DNA of 20,017 nucleotides from Polynucleobacter sp. UBA962 (GTDB lineage Bacteria > Pseudomonadota > Gammaproteobacteria > Burkholderiales > Burkholderiaceae): the NCBI GenBank assembly GCA_002292975.1, contig DBCI01000049.1, forward strand, positions 47,179 through 67,195, in the 5' to 3' direction. Position 1 is the first letter of the stretch. The number at the start of each line of letters is the position of its first letter. The translations under genes were made by a program, and so were the position numbers. Below, in pieces: positions 7,793 through 15,406 of the stretch. Below the pieces are notes generated by a model. That model saw only the letters and a program-made list of their open reading frames with translations, had not been told where the DNA came from and searched no databases.

Positions 7793-8473
7793 ATGATCAA
7801 ACTGTTTGTTGGCCTGGGCAACCCGGGCACTGAATACGAAGACACCCGCCACAACGCTGGCTTTTGGTGGATCGACCAGTTGGCGACTCAGTTAAAAGTG
7901 CAGTTACAGCCCGAAAAAAACTACCACGGTTGGATGGCTCGCACCGATTTCCAAGGCCACACCGTTTGGCTGCTGAAACCCGCCACATTCATGAACCTGT
8001 CTGGCAAGTCCGTCTCAGCCCTGGCCCGTTTTTTCAAAATACAACCCGAGGAAATTTTGGTGGTTCATGATGAGCTGGATGTGGTGCCCGGCGAAGCCAA
8101 AATGAAATTCGGTGGCAGCCACGCGGGTCACAACGGTTTGCGCGATATCCATGCCCAACTCGGCACCGATGCTTATTGGCGACTGCGCATTGGCATAGGT
8201 CATCCCGGTGTGAAATCTGAGGTGTTGCACTGGGTTTTAAAAATGCCAGCGCCGGATCAAAAAACAGTGATTGCCACTTGCATAGACAGAACCCTCAAGG
8301 CCTTAGCCTTCATGGCAAGCGGTGACATGGTGAAAGCCACCCAAATGGTGCACACCAGCAAACCGCCACGGCCCAAACCGCCAAGACCGGCGGCGGCCAT
8401 TCCCCTGAAGGAAGGCGAACCGAATGAATCCTCTGACCACCCTGCGCCAGCCCCTGGCCCTGCTGTTGATTAG
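7793..8473 (+). CDS. pth: Peptidyl-tRNA hydrolase
   Basis: Cleaves peptidyl-tRNAs that drop off ribosomes, recycling tRNA. Family residues are all present: Asn10 in GLGNPG, catalytic His20 in RHNAGF, Asn68 in FMNLSG, Asp93 in VVHDELD, and Asn114 in AGHNGLRD. The 226 residues exceed the usual ~190-200 because of a proline/alanine-rich tail from about residue 193 ([13 protein letters not shown] onward). The last 50 bases overlap the next gene in another frame, so this tail may be shaped by, or tolerated because of, that overlap. No Shine-Dalgarno sequence precedes the ATG. It follows the rplY terminator, so a separate promoter is likely. Confidence 0.96.
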   Translation: MIKLFVGLGNPGTEYEDTRHNAGFWWIDQLATQLKVQLQPEKNYHGWMARTDFQGHTVWLLKPATFMNLSGKSVSALARFFKIQPEEILVVHDELDVVPGEAKMKFGGSHAGHNGLRDIHAQLGTDAYWRLRIGIGHPGVKSEVLHWVLKMPAPDQKTVIATCIDRTLKALAFMASGDMVKATQMVHTSKPPRPKPPRPAAAIPLKEGEPNESSDHPAPAPGPAVD

Positions 8474-8735
8474 CGCTTGCTTGGGCGTTTATGCGCCCGC
8501 CATGGCGAAAGAAAAACAACCTGCATCGTTGCAATGTGAACAAAACGGCGAATTCAAACCTTGTCCTGGCGACAACACAGCGAACCTAGATAAACCCTCT
8601 CAAGCCAAATCATTCAAAGCCCAAGCAGACGACGGCACCACAGTGACCGAGAAAAAACAAAAAAGAAAAAAGAAAAAAACTTCCAAGAAATCGGCCGCCA
8701 AAAAATCCAAGGCGACTCAGTCTGTAGACGAATAA
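8424..8735 (+). CDS. Small exported lysine-rich protein of unknown function
   Basis: I do not recognise the family. The 103 residues begin with a signal sequence: Arg8, then hydrophobic [18 protein letters not shown]. Two readings are possible: signal peptidase I cleavage after AMA (residue 28), or lipoprotein processing at Cys19 (ISAC). The mature part has two cysteines ([14 protein letters not shown]) that could form a disulfide. The C-terminal third is very basic ([20 protein letters not shown]). AAGGAAGG before the ATG is a good ribosome site, which supports expression despite the 50-base overlap with pth. The basic tail is encoded by four A-runs of 6-7 bases (8652-8679). It converges on the ferredoxin gene with 14 bases between stops. 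Confidence 0.72.
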   Translation: MNPLTTLRQPLALLLISACLGVYAPAMAKEKQPASLQCEQNGEFKPCPGDNTANLDKPSQAKSFKAQADDGTTVTEKKQKRKKKKTSKKSAAKKSKATQSVDE

Positions 8736-8749
8736 ACCCCGTTGCTGTC

Positions 8750-9016
<267 letters not shown>

Positions 9017-9505
9017 CTACCTGTTGACATGCTGTTGCATGTACTTGAAAACTGGCGCAGAAACAAACTGCCCCACCTCGCCACCCAGCACCGATATTTC
9101 TCGCACCAAAGTGCTGGAAATGCATTGGTACACATCCAGCGTGTTCAAAAACACGGTGTCAATCTCGGGGGCCAAGCGCCGGTTCATGCCAGCGAGTTGG
9201 AATTCATAGTCAAAGTCGGTCATGGATCGAATGCCACGCACCATGGTTTTGGCATGGAGCGATTTGGCAAATTCAATCACCAACCCGTCAAAGGTTTGGA
9301 CTTGAACATTGGCGCAATCAGACAACGCTTGGCGCGTCATCTCCAGACGTTGCTCTAAGGTGAACATGGTTTTCTTGTGGTGCGCACGGGCCACCGCGAT
9401 CACCACCGTGTCAAACATGCGCGACGCACGACGCACTATGTCTTCATGTCCCAAAGTGATGGGGTCAAAAGTGCCCGGGTACAAAGCAATCACAGGGTCA
9501 CGCAT
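9017..9505 (-). CDS. coaD: Phosphopantetheine adenylyltransferase
   Basis: Transfers AMP from ATP to 4'-phosphopantetheine, giving dephospho-CoA, the penultimate step of coenzyme A synthesis. The 162 residues are full length. The nucleotidyltransferase signature ALYPGTFDPITLGH has T-x-G-H at 17-20. MVRGIRSMTDFDYEFQLAG (88-106) and ISSTLVRE (129-136) complete the family pattern. AAGGA lies 5 bases before the ATG. It follows rsmD with a 30-base gap; the rsmD-coaD pair is one of the most conserved in bacteria. Confidence 0.97.
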   Translation of the reverse strand: MRDPVIALYPGTFDPITLGHEDIVRRASRMFDTVVIAVARAHHKKTMFTLEQRLEMTRQALSDCANVQVQTFDGLVIEFAKSLHAKTMVRGIRSMTDFDYEFQLAGMNRRLAPEIDTVFLNTLDVYQCISSTLVREISVLGGEVGQFVSAPVFKYMQQHVNR

Positions 9506-9535
9506 GTCATTCCTTAGGTAACAGTTGCTGGGGGA

Positions 9536-10093
9536 TTATGCCCCTGCCCGTAACAAATGCGCATGCACAGAACCGGCTTTCAAATGTCGCCACAGCGTCC
9601 AACCCAAGGGTGGCAACCGTTCATCGCGCCAAGTTTTATCGGTCTCCAAATAAACCAAACCCTCGGGCTTGAGGCATTGCTGCGCCAGTTTTAGTGCCAA
9701 CTCATGGTGGGGGTAATCGTAGGGGGGATCCAAAAACACCACATCTTGGCTGGCAACAGGTAACTGTCGCAGCACCGCCAAGCCATCGGAACGTTGGATA
9801 CGCAATTGTGCAGCGCCTAAACGGTCTTTGGCTTTGTGCAAGGCCGCCACGCAATCGCTGCTGGCGTCTGCCAAAACAACCGATGCAGCACCGCGTGAGG
9901 CTGCTTCAAACCCCAATGCGCCACTGCCTGCATAAGGATCGGCGCAATGCCAACCTGTCAAATCTTGGCCCAACCAATTGAACAAGGTTTCGCGAACCCG
10001 ATCGGGTGTGGGACGCAAGCCTGGCAAATTGCCCACGGGCAATTTGCTGCGCTTCCACTGTCCGCCGATGATGCGGACTTCGCCGCTGCTCAT
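9536..10093 (-). CDS. rsmD: 16S rRNA (guanine966-N2)-methyltransferase RsmD
   Basis: SAM-dependent methyltransferase acting on G966 of 16S rRNA. The N-terminal RIIGGQWKRSKL and the RPTPDRVRETLFNWL run are characteristic, followed by SAM motif DPYAGSGALGFEAASRG (52-68) and catalytic DPPY (122-125). The start chosen is ATG at 10093 (185 residues). The frame stays open upstream to 10234, but that region reads as out-of-frame sequence of the M16 gene and lacks family similarity. At 10093 the start overlaps the stop of the upstream M16 gene as ATGA, which indicates translational coupling. Confidence 0.96.
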   Translation of the reverse strand: MSSGEVRIIGGQWKRSKLPVGNLPGLRPTPDRVRETLFNWLGQDLTGWHCADPYAGSGALGFEAASRGAASVVLADASSDCVAALHKAKDRLGAAQLRIQRSDGLAVLRQLPVASQDVVFLDPPYDYPHHELALKLAQQCLKPEGLVYLETDKTWRDERLPPLGWTLWRHLKAGSVHAHLLRAGA

Positions 10094-11418
10094 GGCGCAG
10101 AGGCGCCCAGAACCACTGTGACCATGCGCGCGGGTTGGATATTTCTGGCAAATGCTTGCTGAATATCGGCGGCACTCAACTTTTGCACATTGGCGGTCCA
10201 AGTGTCCAGGTAATCCAAGGGCAAATCGAACCAAGCAATGTTGCTCAAGTTGTCCATCAATTTACGGTTACTGTCCAAACGCAGTGCGAACCCACCGATC
10301 AGAAAATCTTTGGCCGCTTGCACTTCTGCGTTGCTGGGACCTTCTTTGACAAATTCACTCACCACTTGGGTAGCAACCTCAATCGCTTGCTCCGCTTGGT
10401 CAGGCCGTGTTTGCAATCCCACAGTGAACGCACCAGCATGTTGCCCGGGCGAGAAATAACTGTAGACGCTGTAACTCAAGCCACGCTTTTCACGCACTTG
10501 TTCGGTCAAACGCGAGACGAAACCTCCTCCACCGAGCACATAGTTACCAACTGTCAGTGCCAAAAAATCGGGATGTTGTCTGGCAACACCGGGTTGACCG
10601 ATGAACACATGCGCTTGGGCTGATTCAAAAGGTATGTCTATGCGTTTGGCCTCACTCAGGGCTTGTACTTCGTCGACCAAAGGTAACAATTCGCAAGCAG
10701 GCTGAGTCGGCAAACCCTTGAGCAGTTGCGTCAATTTTGCGGTGACCTGGGCTTTGTTCAACGCCCCCACCACACTGATCTTGGCCCGGCAAGGCACCAT
10801 GTAACGCGCATGGAAAGTTTTCATTTGTGGGGGTTCAATACGGCGCAAACTGGTTTCATCAGGGTCTTGCCCATAAGGATGGTCGCCATACACGGCCTTG
10901 GCAAATGCCTCGGCGGCTTGCACATTGGGCTTGGTTTGCGATTCACGCAAACTGGCGATCCAGCGTTCGCGTTCGTTTTTCCACACATCTGCAGGAAAGG
11001 AAGGTGCAGACAACTGCCTTGCGGCCAAGGCAATCGCTTGGTCAAGCAACTCAGGGCGGGTCAGGCTGCGCAAAGTCAGGCTCATGCGGTCGTTGGAGAC
11101 CGATGCGCCAGCAGATGCACCCAAGTCAGCCCAGGCTTCACCCAGCTGGTTTTCATCCAAGGCGGGCATGCCGTCTTGCGCTCTGACTCCCTTGCCAAGC
11201 ATCATGGCGGTGGCTTGCGCCAAGCCACTGAGATCTTTGCCGTCGCGTCTGCTGCCCGCATCTAATTCCAATTGGATATCCACCATCGGCAGACCTTGCA
11301 CTTCCATCAGGTAGACCCGGGCACCGTTGTCCAAGGTCCAAAATTGGATGGGGATACCTGCAAAGGCAAAAGGCTGCAACAAAAACCATGCAGCGCCACT
11401 GATCAGCCATTGTTTCAT
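10090..11418 (-). CDS. M16-family peptidase subunit without catalytic site (exported)
   Basis: A 442-residue pitrilysin/insulinase-family protein lacking the zinc motif: at the place of HxxEH it has SGLAQATA (64-71). It keeps the C-terminal substrate-binding segment GGGGFVSRLTEQVREKRG (296-313) with the Arg303/Tyr316 pair found in non-catalytic M16 subunits. The N-terminus (MKQWLISGAAWFLLQPFAFAG) is a signal peptide, so it acts in the periplasm. It starts inside the stop codon of the catalytic M16 gene (ATGA, 11415-11418) and ends in ATGA with rsmD. Two-subunit M16 proteases with one active and one inactive chain are known in bacteria. The substrate is unknown. Confidence 0.9.
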   Translation of the reverse strand: MKQWLISGAAWFLLQPFAFAGIPIQFWTLDNGARVYLMEVQGLPMVDIQLELDAGSRRDGKDLSGLAQATAMMLGKGVRAQDGMPALDENQLGEAWADLGASAGASVSNDRMSLTLRSLTRPELLDQAIALAARQLSAPSFPADVWKNERERWIASLRESQTKPNVQAAEAFAKAVYGDHPYGQDPDETSLRRIEPPQMKTFHARYMVPCRAKISVVGALNKAQVTAKLTQLLKGLPTQPACELLPLVDEVQALSEAKRIDIPFESAQAHVFIGQPGVARQHPDFLALTVGNYVLGGGGFVSRLTEQVREKRGLSYSVYSYFSPGQHAGAFTVGLQTRPDQAEQAIEVATQVVSEFVKEGPSNAEVQAAKDFLIGGFALRLDSNRKLMDNLSNIAWFDLPLDYLDTWTANVQKLSAADIQQAFARNIQPARMVTVVLGASAP

Positions 11419-12839
11419 CTTGTGCCTTCCATGTGTCGTGCGCCAGAAGCAGGTTTGCGAAATGCAGGCTTGGCCCCGGCTTGCGGCAGCAAAGTGGCCA
11501 CCGTCAGTTGGTCGTCACCAAAATATTTTTTGGCCACGGCTTGCACTTGCTGGGCAGTCACCGCCACCAGTGCCTCGACCAAGCGGTCGGGCGTGTCCAT
11601 CGAAAAACCCTCAACCCACAAATTGCCAAACTCACGCGCCTGGTTAAACAGTGAATCGCGTTGGTAAATAGTGGACGCCATCCATTGCGCCTTAACACGT
11701 TTCATTTCAGCTTCGCTCACACCCGATTCGGCGATGCGGGTGATTTGCGCCCGCAAAGCTGCTTCGAGTTGCTCCAAGGTTTTTCCCTTGGCAGGTACGC
11801 CGTCCATCACAAACACTTGCGGACCACGGCCACTGAAACTGCTGGATGCACCTGCGCTGTCAGCAATGCGGTTCTCGCCTTGGGTCAGTGCCCGGTCCAG
11901 ACGCGATCCGTTGTAGCCATCAAGCAATGCGGCCAGCATGGTCAGTGCCAAAGCGTCTTGGCTGTCTTCATCGCCTTCAAACGATTTGAAGGCTGGCACC
12001 TTCCAGGACATGGCCAGGTACGCTTGGTCAGCAGGGGCTTTGACTTGCACTCTGCGTGTACCTGACTGCGGCGGTTCCAAGCGGGGCTTTCTTGTGGGTA
12101 CTTTCCCTTTAGGAATAACACCGTAAATTTCATCGGCCCATTGGCGAACCCGCGCCACATTGACATCGCCCACAATGACCACCGCTGCATTTTCAGGCTG
12201 GTACCAGCGGCGATAAAACTCACGCGCATCGTTGGGTGTCATGCTGTCCAAGTCACTCATCCAACCGATGACAGGACGGCGATAAGGGGAAGCCACAAAC
12301 TGCACGGCGTTGAGTTGCTCGTACATCAGCATGCGGGGTGAGTCCTCGGTGCGCATGCGGCGCTCTTCTTTGACCACTTCTAACTCGCGCACAAACTCTT
12401 CGTCAGGCCACTGGTTATTGGCAAACCGGTCGGCTTCCAATTGCATGACTTCTTGTAAACGCGATGCAGGTATTTGCTGGTAATAACCGGTGTAGTCTCT
12501 GTTGGTGAAGGCATTTTCACGGCCTCCCAAAGCAGCCACTTTGCGTGAAAACTCGCCAGGCTTGATGCTGGCAGTTCCTTTGAACAACATGTGCTCGAGC
12601 ACATGCGCCACGCCCGACACACCGTCCACTTCATCCATGGATCCAACTCTCACCCACAGCATGTGCACAGCAGTGGGCGCACGAGCATCGGCTTTGACTA
12701 TGAGGGTCATGCCGTTTTTCAAGGTGAACTGCTGAACCTCTTGCGCCGCTATCGGGCCGCACAAACACAGACTTGCCAGCAAGCCCATGAGCCGCACTCG
12801 CCAATCTGTTTGCAATTTGTATTCACATTGGGGTTTCAT
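11415..12839 (-). CDS. M16-family zinc metallopeptidase, catalytic subunit (exported)
   Basis: Pitrilysin/insulinase-type protease with the inverted zinc motif H-V-L-E-H (79-83) and the distal glutamate segment ELEVVKEERR about 75 residues later. The region GGRENAFTNRDYTGYYQQIP is typical of the family. The chosen ATG at 12839 gives 474 residues with a signal peptide around RLMGLLASLCLCGPIAAQ, so the protein is periplasmic. The frame is open up to 12884, only 18 bases from ftsY; that longer start would destroy the signal-peptide layout. ATG at 12788 is another option. No good ribosome site marks any start. It is the first gene of the five-gene operon and overlaps its inactive partner by ATGA, so the two probably form a heterodimer. 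Confidence 0.9.
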   Translation of the reverse strand: MKPQCEYKLQTDWRVRLMGLLASLCLCGPIAAQEVQQFTLKNGMTLIVKADARAPTAVHMLWVRVGSMDEVDGVSGVAHVLEHMLFKGTASIKPGEFSRKVAALGGRENAFTNRDYTGYYQQIPASRLQEVMQLEADRFANNQWPDEEFVRELEVVKEERRMRTEDSPRMLMYEQLNAVQFVASPYRRPVIGWMSDLDSMTPNDAREFYRRWYQPENAAVVIVGDVNVARVRQWADEIYGVIPKGKVPTRKPRLEPPQSGTRRVQVKAPADQAYLAMSWKVPAFKSFEGDEDSQDALALTMLAALLDGYNGSRLDRALTQGENRIADSAGASSSFSGRGPQVFVMDGVPAKGKTLEQLEAALRAQITRIAESGVSEAEMKRVKAQWMASTIYQRDSLFNQAREFGNLWVEGFSMDTPDRLVEALVAVTAQQVQAVAKKYFGDDQLTVATLLPQAGAKPAFRKPASGARHMEGTR

Positions 12840-12860
12840 AGAATGATCTGTTGTTGACCG

Positions 12861-12883
12861 TGCGCTGATGCACGCACAGCGCA
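12861..12883. promoter_or_regulatory. Inverted repeat in the M16/ftsY divergent promoter region
   Basis: TGCGCTG (12861-12867) and CAGCGCA (12877-12883) form a perfect 7-bp dyad around a 9-base centre. It lies in the 62 bases between the divergent M16 operon and ftsY. A TTGACC that could be a -35 for ftsY starts at 12854, but no -10 is visible at normal spacing. The dyad could be an operator or an RNA hairpin in the ftsY leader. The regulator is unknown. Confidence 0.4.
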
Positions 12884-12901
12884 TTGTAGAAACCTGTCCT
12901 C

Positions 12902-13897
12902 ATGTTCAATTTATTCAAACGAAAAGCCCCGCCAAGCGTGGGCACAGCAAGCAACCCAGCTGCTGAGGTGGCCAGTCGCAACTGGCTGGGCCGGTTGCGC
13001 AGCAGTTTGCAACGCACGGGCAGCAGCATTGCCACTGTGTTCACAGGGAAATGGCTGGATGACGAGGCTTACACCGAACTCGAAGCGGCCTTGTTGATGG
13101 CTGACGCGGGCGTTCCCGCGACGCAGTACATACTTGAGCAACTCAAACTCAAAATCAAACAGACGGGCAGCCAAGACATGGCCCAGATCAAGGGTTTGTT
13201 GGTCGAAGTACTGACCGAATTGCTCAAACCACTGGAGCGAGAACTCGATATTGCCCAGCACCGTCCCACCGTGGTCATGGTCACGGGTGTCAATGGCGCG
13301 GGCAAAACCACTTCCATCGGCAAGCTCACGCGCCATTTGCACGACGCTGGTGCCAGCGTGTTGTTGGCCGCCGCTGACACTTTTCGTGCCGCGGCCAAAG
13401 AGCAATTGATGGTTTGGGCAGACCGCAACCAAGTGGACATCATCAGCCAAGAAAACGGAGACCCAGCAGCGGTGAGTTTTGACGCGGTGAGTGCTGGCAA
13501 GGCACGCGCCAAAGATGTGGTGTTGGTTGACACAGCTGGCCGCTTGCCGACCCAACTGCATTTGATGGATGAATTGAAAAAAATCCAACGCGTCATTCAA
13601 AAAGCTGAGCCCACTGCACCGCACGAAATTTTGTTGGTCATCGATGGCAACACCGGTCAAAACGCTTTGGCACAGGTCAAAGCTTTCGACGAAGCACTGG
13701 GTTTGAGCGGCTTGATCATCACCAAGCTCGACGGTACCGCCAAGGGCGGCGTGCTGGCCGCCATCGCTTTGTGGGCGCGCGAGAGAAAACACACACCAGC
13801 CAAAAATTTGGCGGTATATTTCATTGGCATCGGAGAAAAGCTGGAGGATTTACAAGGCTTCAAAGCCGATGAATTCGCCCAAGCTTTGATCAACTGA
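12902..13897 (+). CDS. ftsY: Signal recognition particle receptor FtsY
   Basis: SRP-family GTPase that docks ribosome-nascent chain complexes at the inner membrane. The 331 residues comprise a short basic N-terminus (MFNLFKRKAPP), an N domain (about 30-118) and a G domain with GVNGAGKTT (129-137), DTFRAAAKEQL (159-169), DTAGRLPTQ (210-218), TKLDGTAKGG (274-283) and a closing GIGEKLEDLQGF. The acidic A domain of E. coli FtsY is almost absent, which is common outside Enterobacteria. No Shine-Dalgarno sequence is seen before the ATG. It is transcribed away from the M16-rsmD-coaD operon; ftsY beside rsmD is a widespread proteobacterial pattern. The next gene follows after 24 bases. Confidence 0.97.
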   Translation: MFNLFKRKAPPSVGTASNPAAEVASRNWLGRLRSSLQRTGSSIATVFTGKWLDDEAYTELEAALLMADAGVPATQYILEQLKLKIKQTGSQDMAQIKGLLVEVLTELLKPLERELDIAQHRPTVVMVTGVNGAGKTTSIGKLTRHLHDAGASVLLAAADTFRAAAKEQLMVWADRNQVDIISQENGDPAAVSFDAVSAGKARAKDVVLVDTAGRLPTQLHLMDELKKIQRVIQKAEPTAPHEILLVIDGNTGQNALAQVKAFDEALGLSGLIITKLDGTAKGGVLAAIALWARERKHTPAKNLAVYFIGIGEKLEDLQGFKADEFAQALIN

Positions 13898-13921
13898 AAC
13901 TCTTCCCGACAAAGGAATGTC

Positions 13922-14371
13922 ATGGATGCACTGACCTCTGATTCGTCACGCCGCATAGACGAATTGCTCAATCACTATGCGCAAAGCCACCAACACCCCC
14001 TCAACGAGCGTATCCACTTTGGCGCCATTCCTCTGATCATGCTCAGCCTGATCGGACTGATGTTTTCATTGTCTTCTTTGCTCGCTTATGGTTTTGTGCT
14101 CGCCAGCATGGTGTACTACCTGCGCCTGTCGGTACCTTTCACTGTAGCCATGGGGGTGTGGTCTGTCATCTTGCTTTCTGTGGTGCATGCCATGGGAGAG
14201 CAACGTTTATCATGGTGCGTAGCTATCTTTGTAGGCGCATGGATTTTGCAATTCATCGGCCACCAAATCGAAGGCAAAAAGCCATCGTTTTTTGAAGACA
14301 TACAGTATTTATGGGTGGGGCCATTGTTTGTACTGCAACCTTTGCTGCGTAAATTTCACATTGTCTGGTAG
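13922..14371 (+). CDS. Mpo1-like (DUF962/YGL010w) membrane protein
   Basis: A 149-residue integral membrane protein of the DUF962 family. The yeast member Mpo1 is an Fe(II) dioxygenase acting on 2-hydroxy fatty acids in alpha-oxidation. The family histidines are visible in HPLNERIHFGAIPL (25-38) and QFIGHQIEGKKPSFFE (110-125), on either side of roughly four membrane segments. AAGGA lies 6 bases before the ATG. It sits 24 bases after ftsY and 39 before the kinase gene on the same strand, so it may share their transcript. The family call is good; enzymatic activity in bacteria is inferred from the yeast protein. Confidence 0.88.
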   Translation: MDALTSDSSRRIDELLNHYAQSHQHPLNERIHFGAIPLIMLSLIGLMFSLSSLLAYGFVLASMVYYLRLSVPFTVAMGVWSVILLSVVHAMGEQRLSWCVAIFVGAWILQFIGHQIEGKKPSFFEDIQYLWVGPLFVLQPLLRKFHIVW

Positions 14372-14410
14372 TTTTGTCCCACGGCAACGCCCTTCCCCAC
14401 TGAATTCCTT

Positions 14411-15406
14411 ATGCACGATGAACCCCTTGCCTTGCTGCCTGCCTTGCAACGCATGGGCCTGCTGCTGCCCAACCAAGCCGTCAGCTTCACCCCACTGACT
14501 GGCGGCGTGTCCTCGTTGATCCTCAAGGTACAAACCGAAACGGCTTGCTTTTGCGTGAAAAAAGCGCTGCCGCAACTCAAAGTCAGCGCCTTGTGGGAGG
14601 CCCCCGTCAAACGCAACCGTGACGAAGTGCGGTGGCTGAAATTTGCCCACCAAGTAGCCCCGCATTCGGTTCCCGATATTTTGGGTGAAGACGAACAAGA
14701 CTGCGTGTTCGCCATGACTTACCTGCCCGCCAATGAGCACCCCGTGTGGAAACAACAACTGCTCGATGGGCATATCCATGCACACACTGCCAACTCAGTT
14801 GCCAGTTTGTTGTTGGCGTTGCACAAGGCGAGTGCAGCCGACACAGATTTGTGTCGCTCGTTCGAGCATGACGAGGATTTTCTGGCCATTCGTTTGTCAC
14901 CGTATTTTTTGCACACAGCCGACAAACATCCCGCTATTGCCCACACGCTCCATGCACTCGTCAAGCGAACGCTTGCACACAAAACCGTGTTGGTGCATGG
15001 CGATGTCAGCCCCAAAAATATTTTGGTGGGGCCCCATGGTCCGGTATTGCTCGATGCCGAGTGCGCATGCTTTGGCGACCCGGCTTTCGATCTGGCGTTT
15101 GTGCTCACCCATTTGCTGCTCAAGTGTGCTTGGCGACCGACCGACACTGCGTCTTACTTGAGCTGTTTCGACAAACTGTCAAACACCTACCTGAGCGGCG
15201 TCAATTGGGAATCTCCCAGCGATTTAGAGGCCCGCACCTGTTTATTGCTCGCGGGCATGTTGTTGGCTCGCATAGACGGCAAATCTCCCGTGGAATACCT
15301 GACCCACAGCACACAACAAGCATTTGTCAGAGCACACAGCTTGCGTTGGCTAAAGCACCCACCCTTGCGTCTCGCAGAAATGCGTCAACTTTGGAATCCC
15401 GCATGA
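14411..15406 (+). CDS. APH/choline-kinase-fold small-molecule phosphotransferase
   Basis: A 331-residue protein kinase-like phosphotransferase. It shows a glycine-rich loop LTGGVSS (29-35), a likely ATP lysine at 50-51 (CVKKALPQ), the catalytic loop HGDVSPKNIL (196-205) with Asp198 and Asn203, and the metal-binding LLDAECACFGDPAFDLAF (213-230) with Asp215 and Glu217. The region around the last motif recalls methylthioribose kinase, but the match is not close enough to name a substrate, and no other methionine-salvage gene is nearby. No clear ribosome site precedes the ATG. Its stop overlaps the enolase-like start (ATGA, 15403-15406), so the two products are almost certainly made together. An antibiotic-resistance role is unlikely in this context. 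Confidence 0.85.
   Translation: MHDEPLALLPALQRMGLLLPNQAVSFTPLTGGVSSLILKVQTETACFCVKKALPQLKVSALWEAPVKRNRDEVRWLKFAHQVAPHSVPDILGEDEQDCVFAMTYLPANEHPVWKQQLLDGHIHAHTANSVASLLLALHKASAADTDLCRSFEHDEDFLAIRLSPYFLHTADKHPAIAHTLHALVKRTLAHKTVLVHGDVSPKNILVGPHGPVLLDAECACFGDPAFDLAFVLTHLLLKCAWRPTDTASYLSCFDKLSNTYLSGVNWESPSDLEARTCLLLAGMLLARIDGKSPVEYLTHSTQQAFVRAHSLRWLKHPPLRLAEMRQLWNPA

Noticed and set aside
10094..10234. 47-residue N-terminal extension of RsmD
   Set aside because: It lies inside the M16 gene and lacks RsmD similarity; the ATG at 10093 gives the normal family length.
12840..12884. Longer start for the catalytic M16 peptidase
   Set aside because: It would bring the start to 18 bases from ftsY and put 15 extra residues before the signal peptide; ATG at 12839 is more plausible.
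15061..15402. Longer start for the enolase-like protein
   Set aside because: The added 114 residues are an alternative frame of the kinase; enolase similarity begins at the ATG at 15403, in the ATGA overlap.
14411..15406. Aminoglycoside resistance gene
   Set aside because: The APH fold is shared by many metabolic kinases, and the gene is coupled to an enolase in a housekeeping region with no mobile elements.
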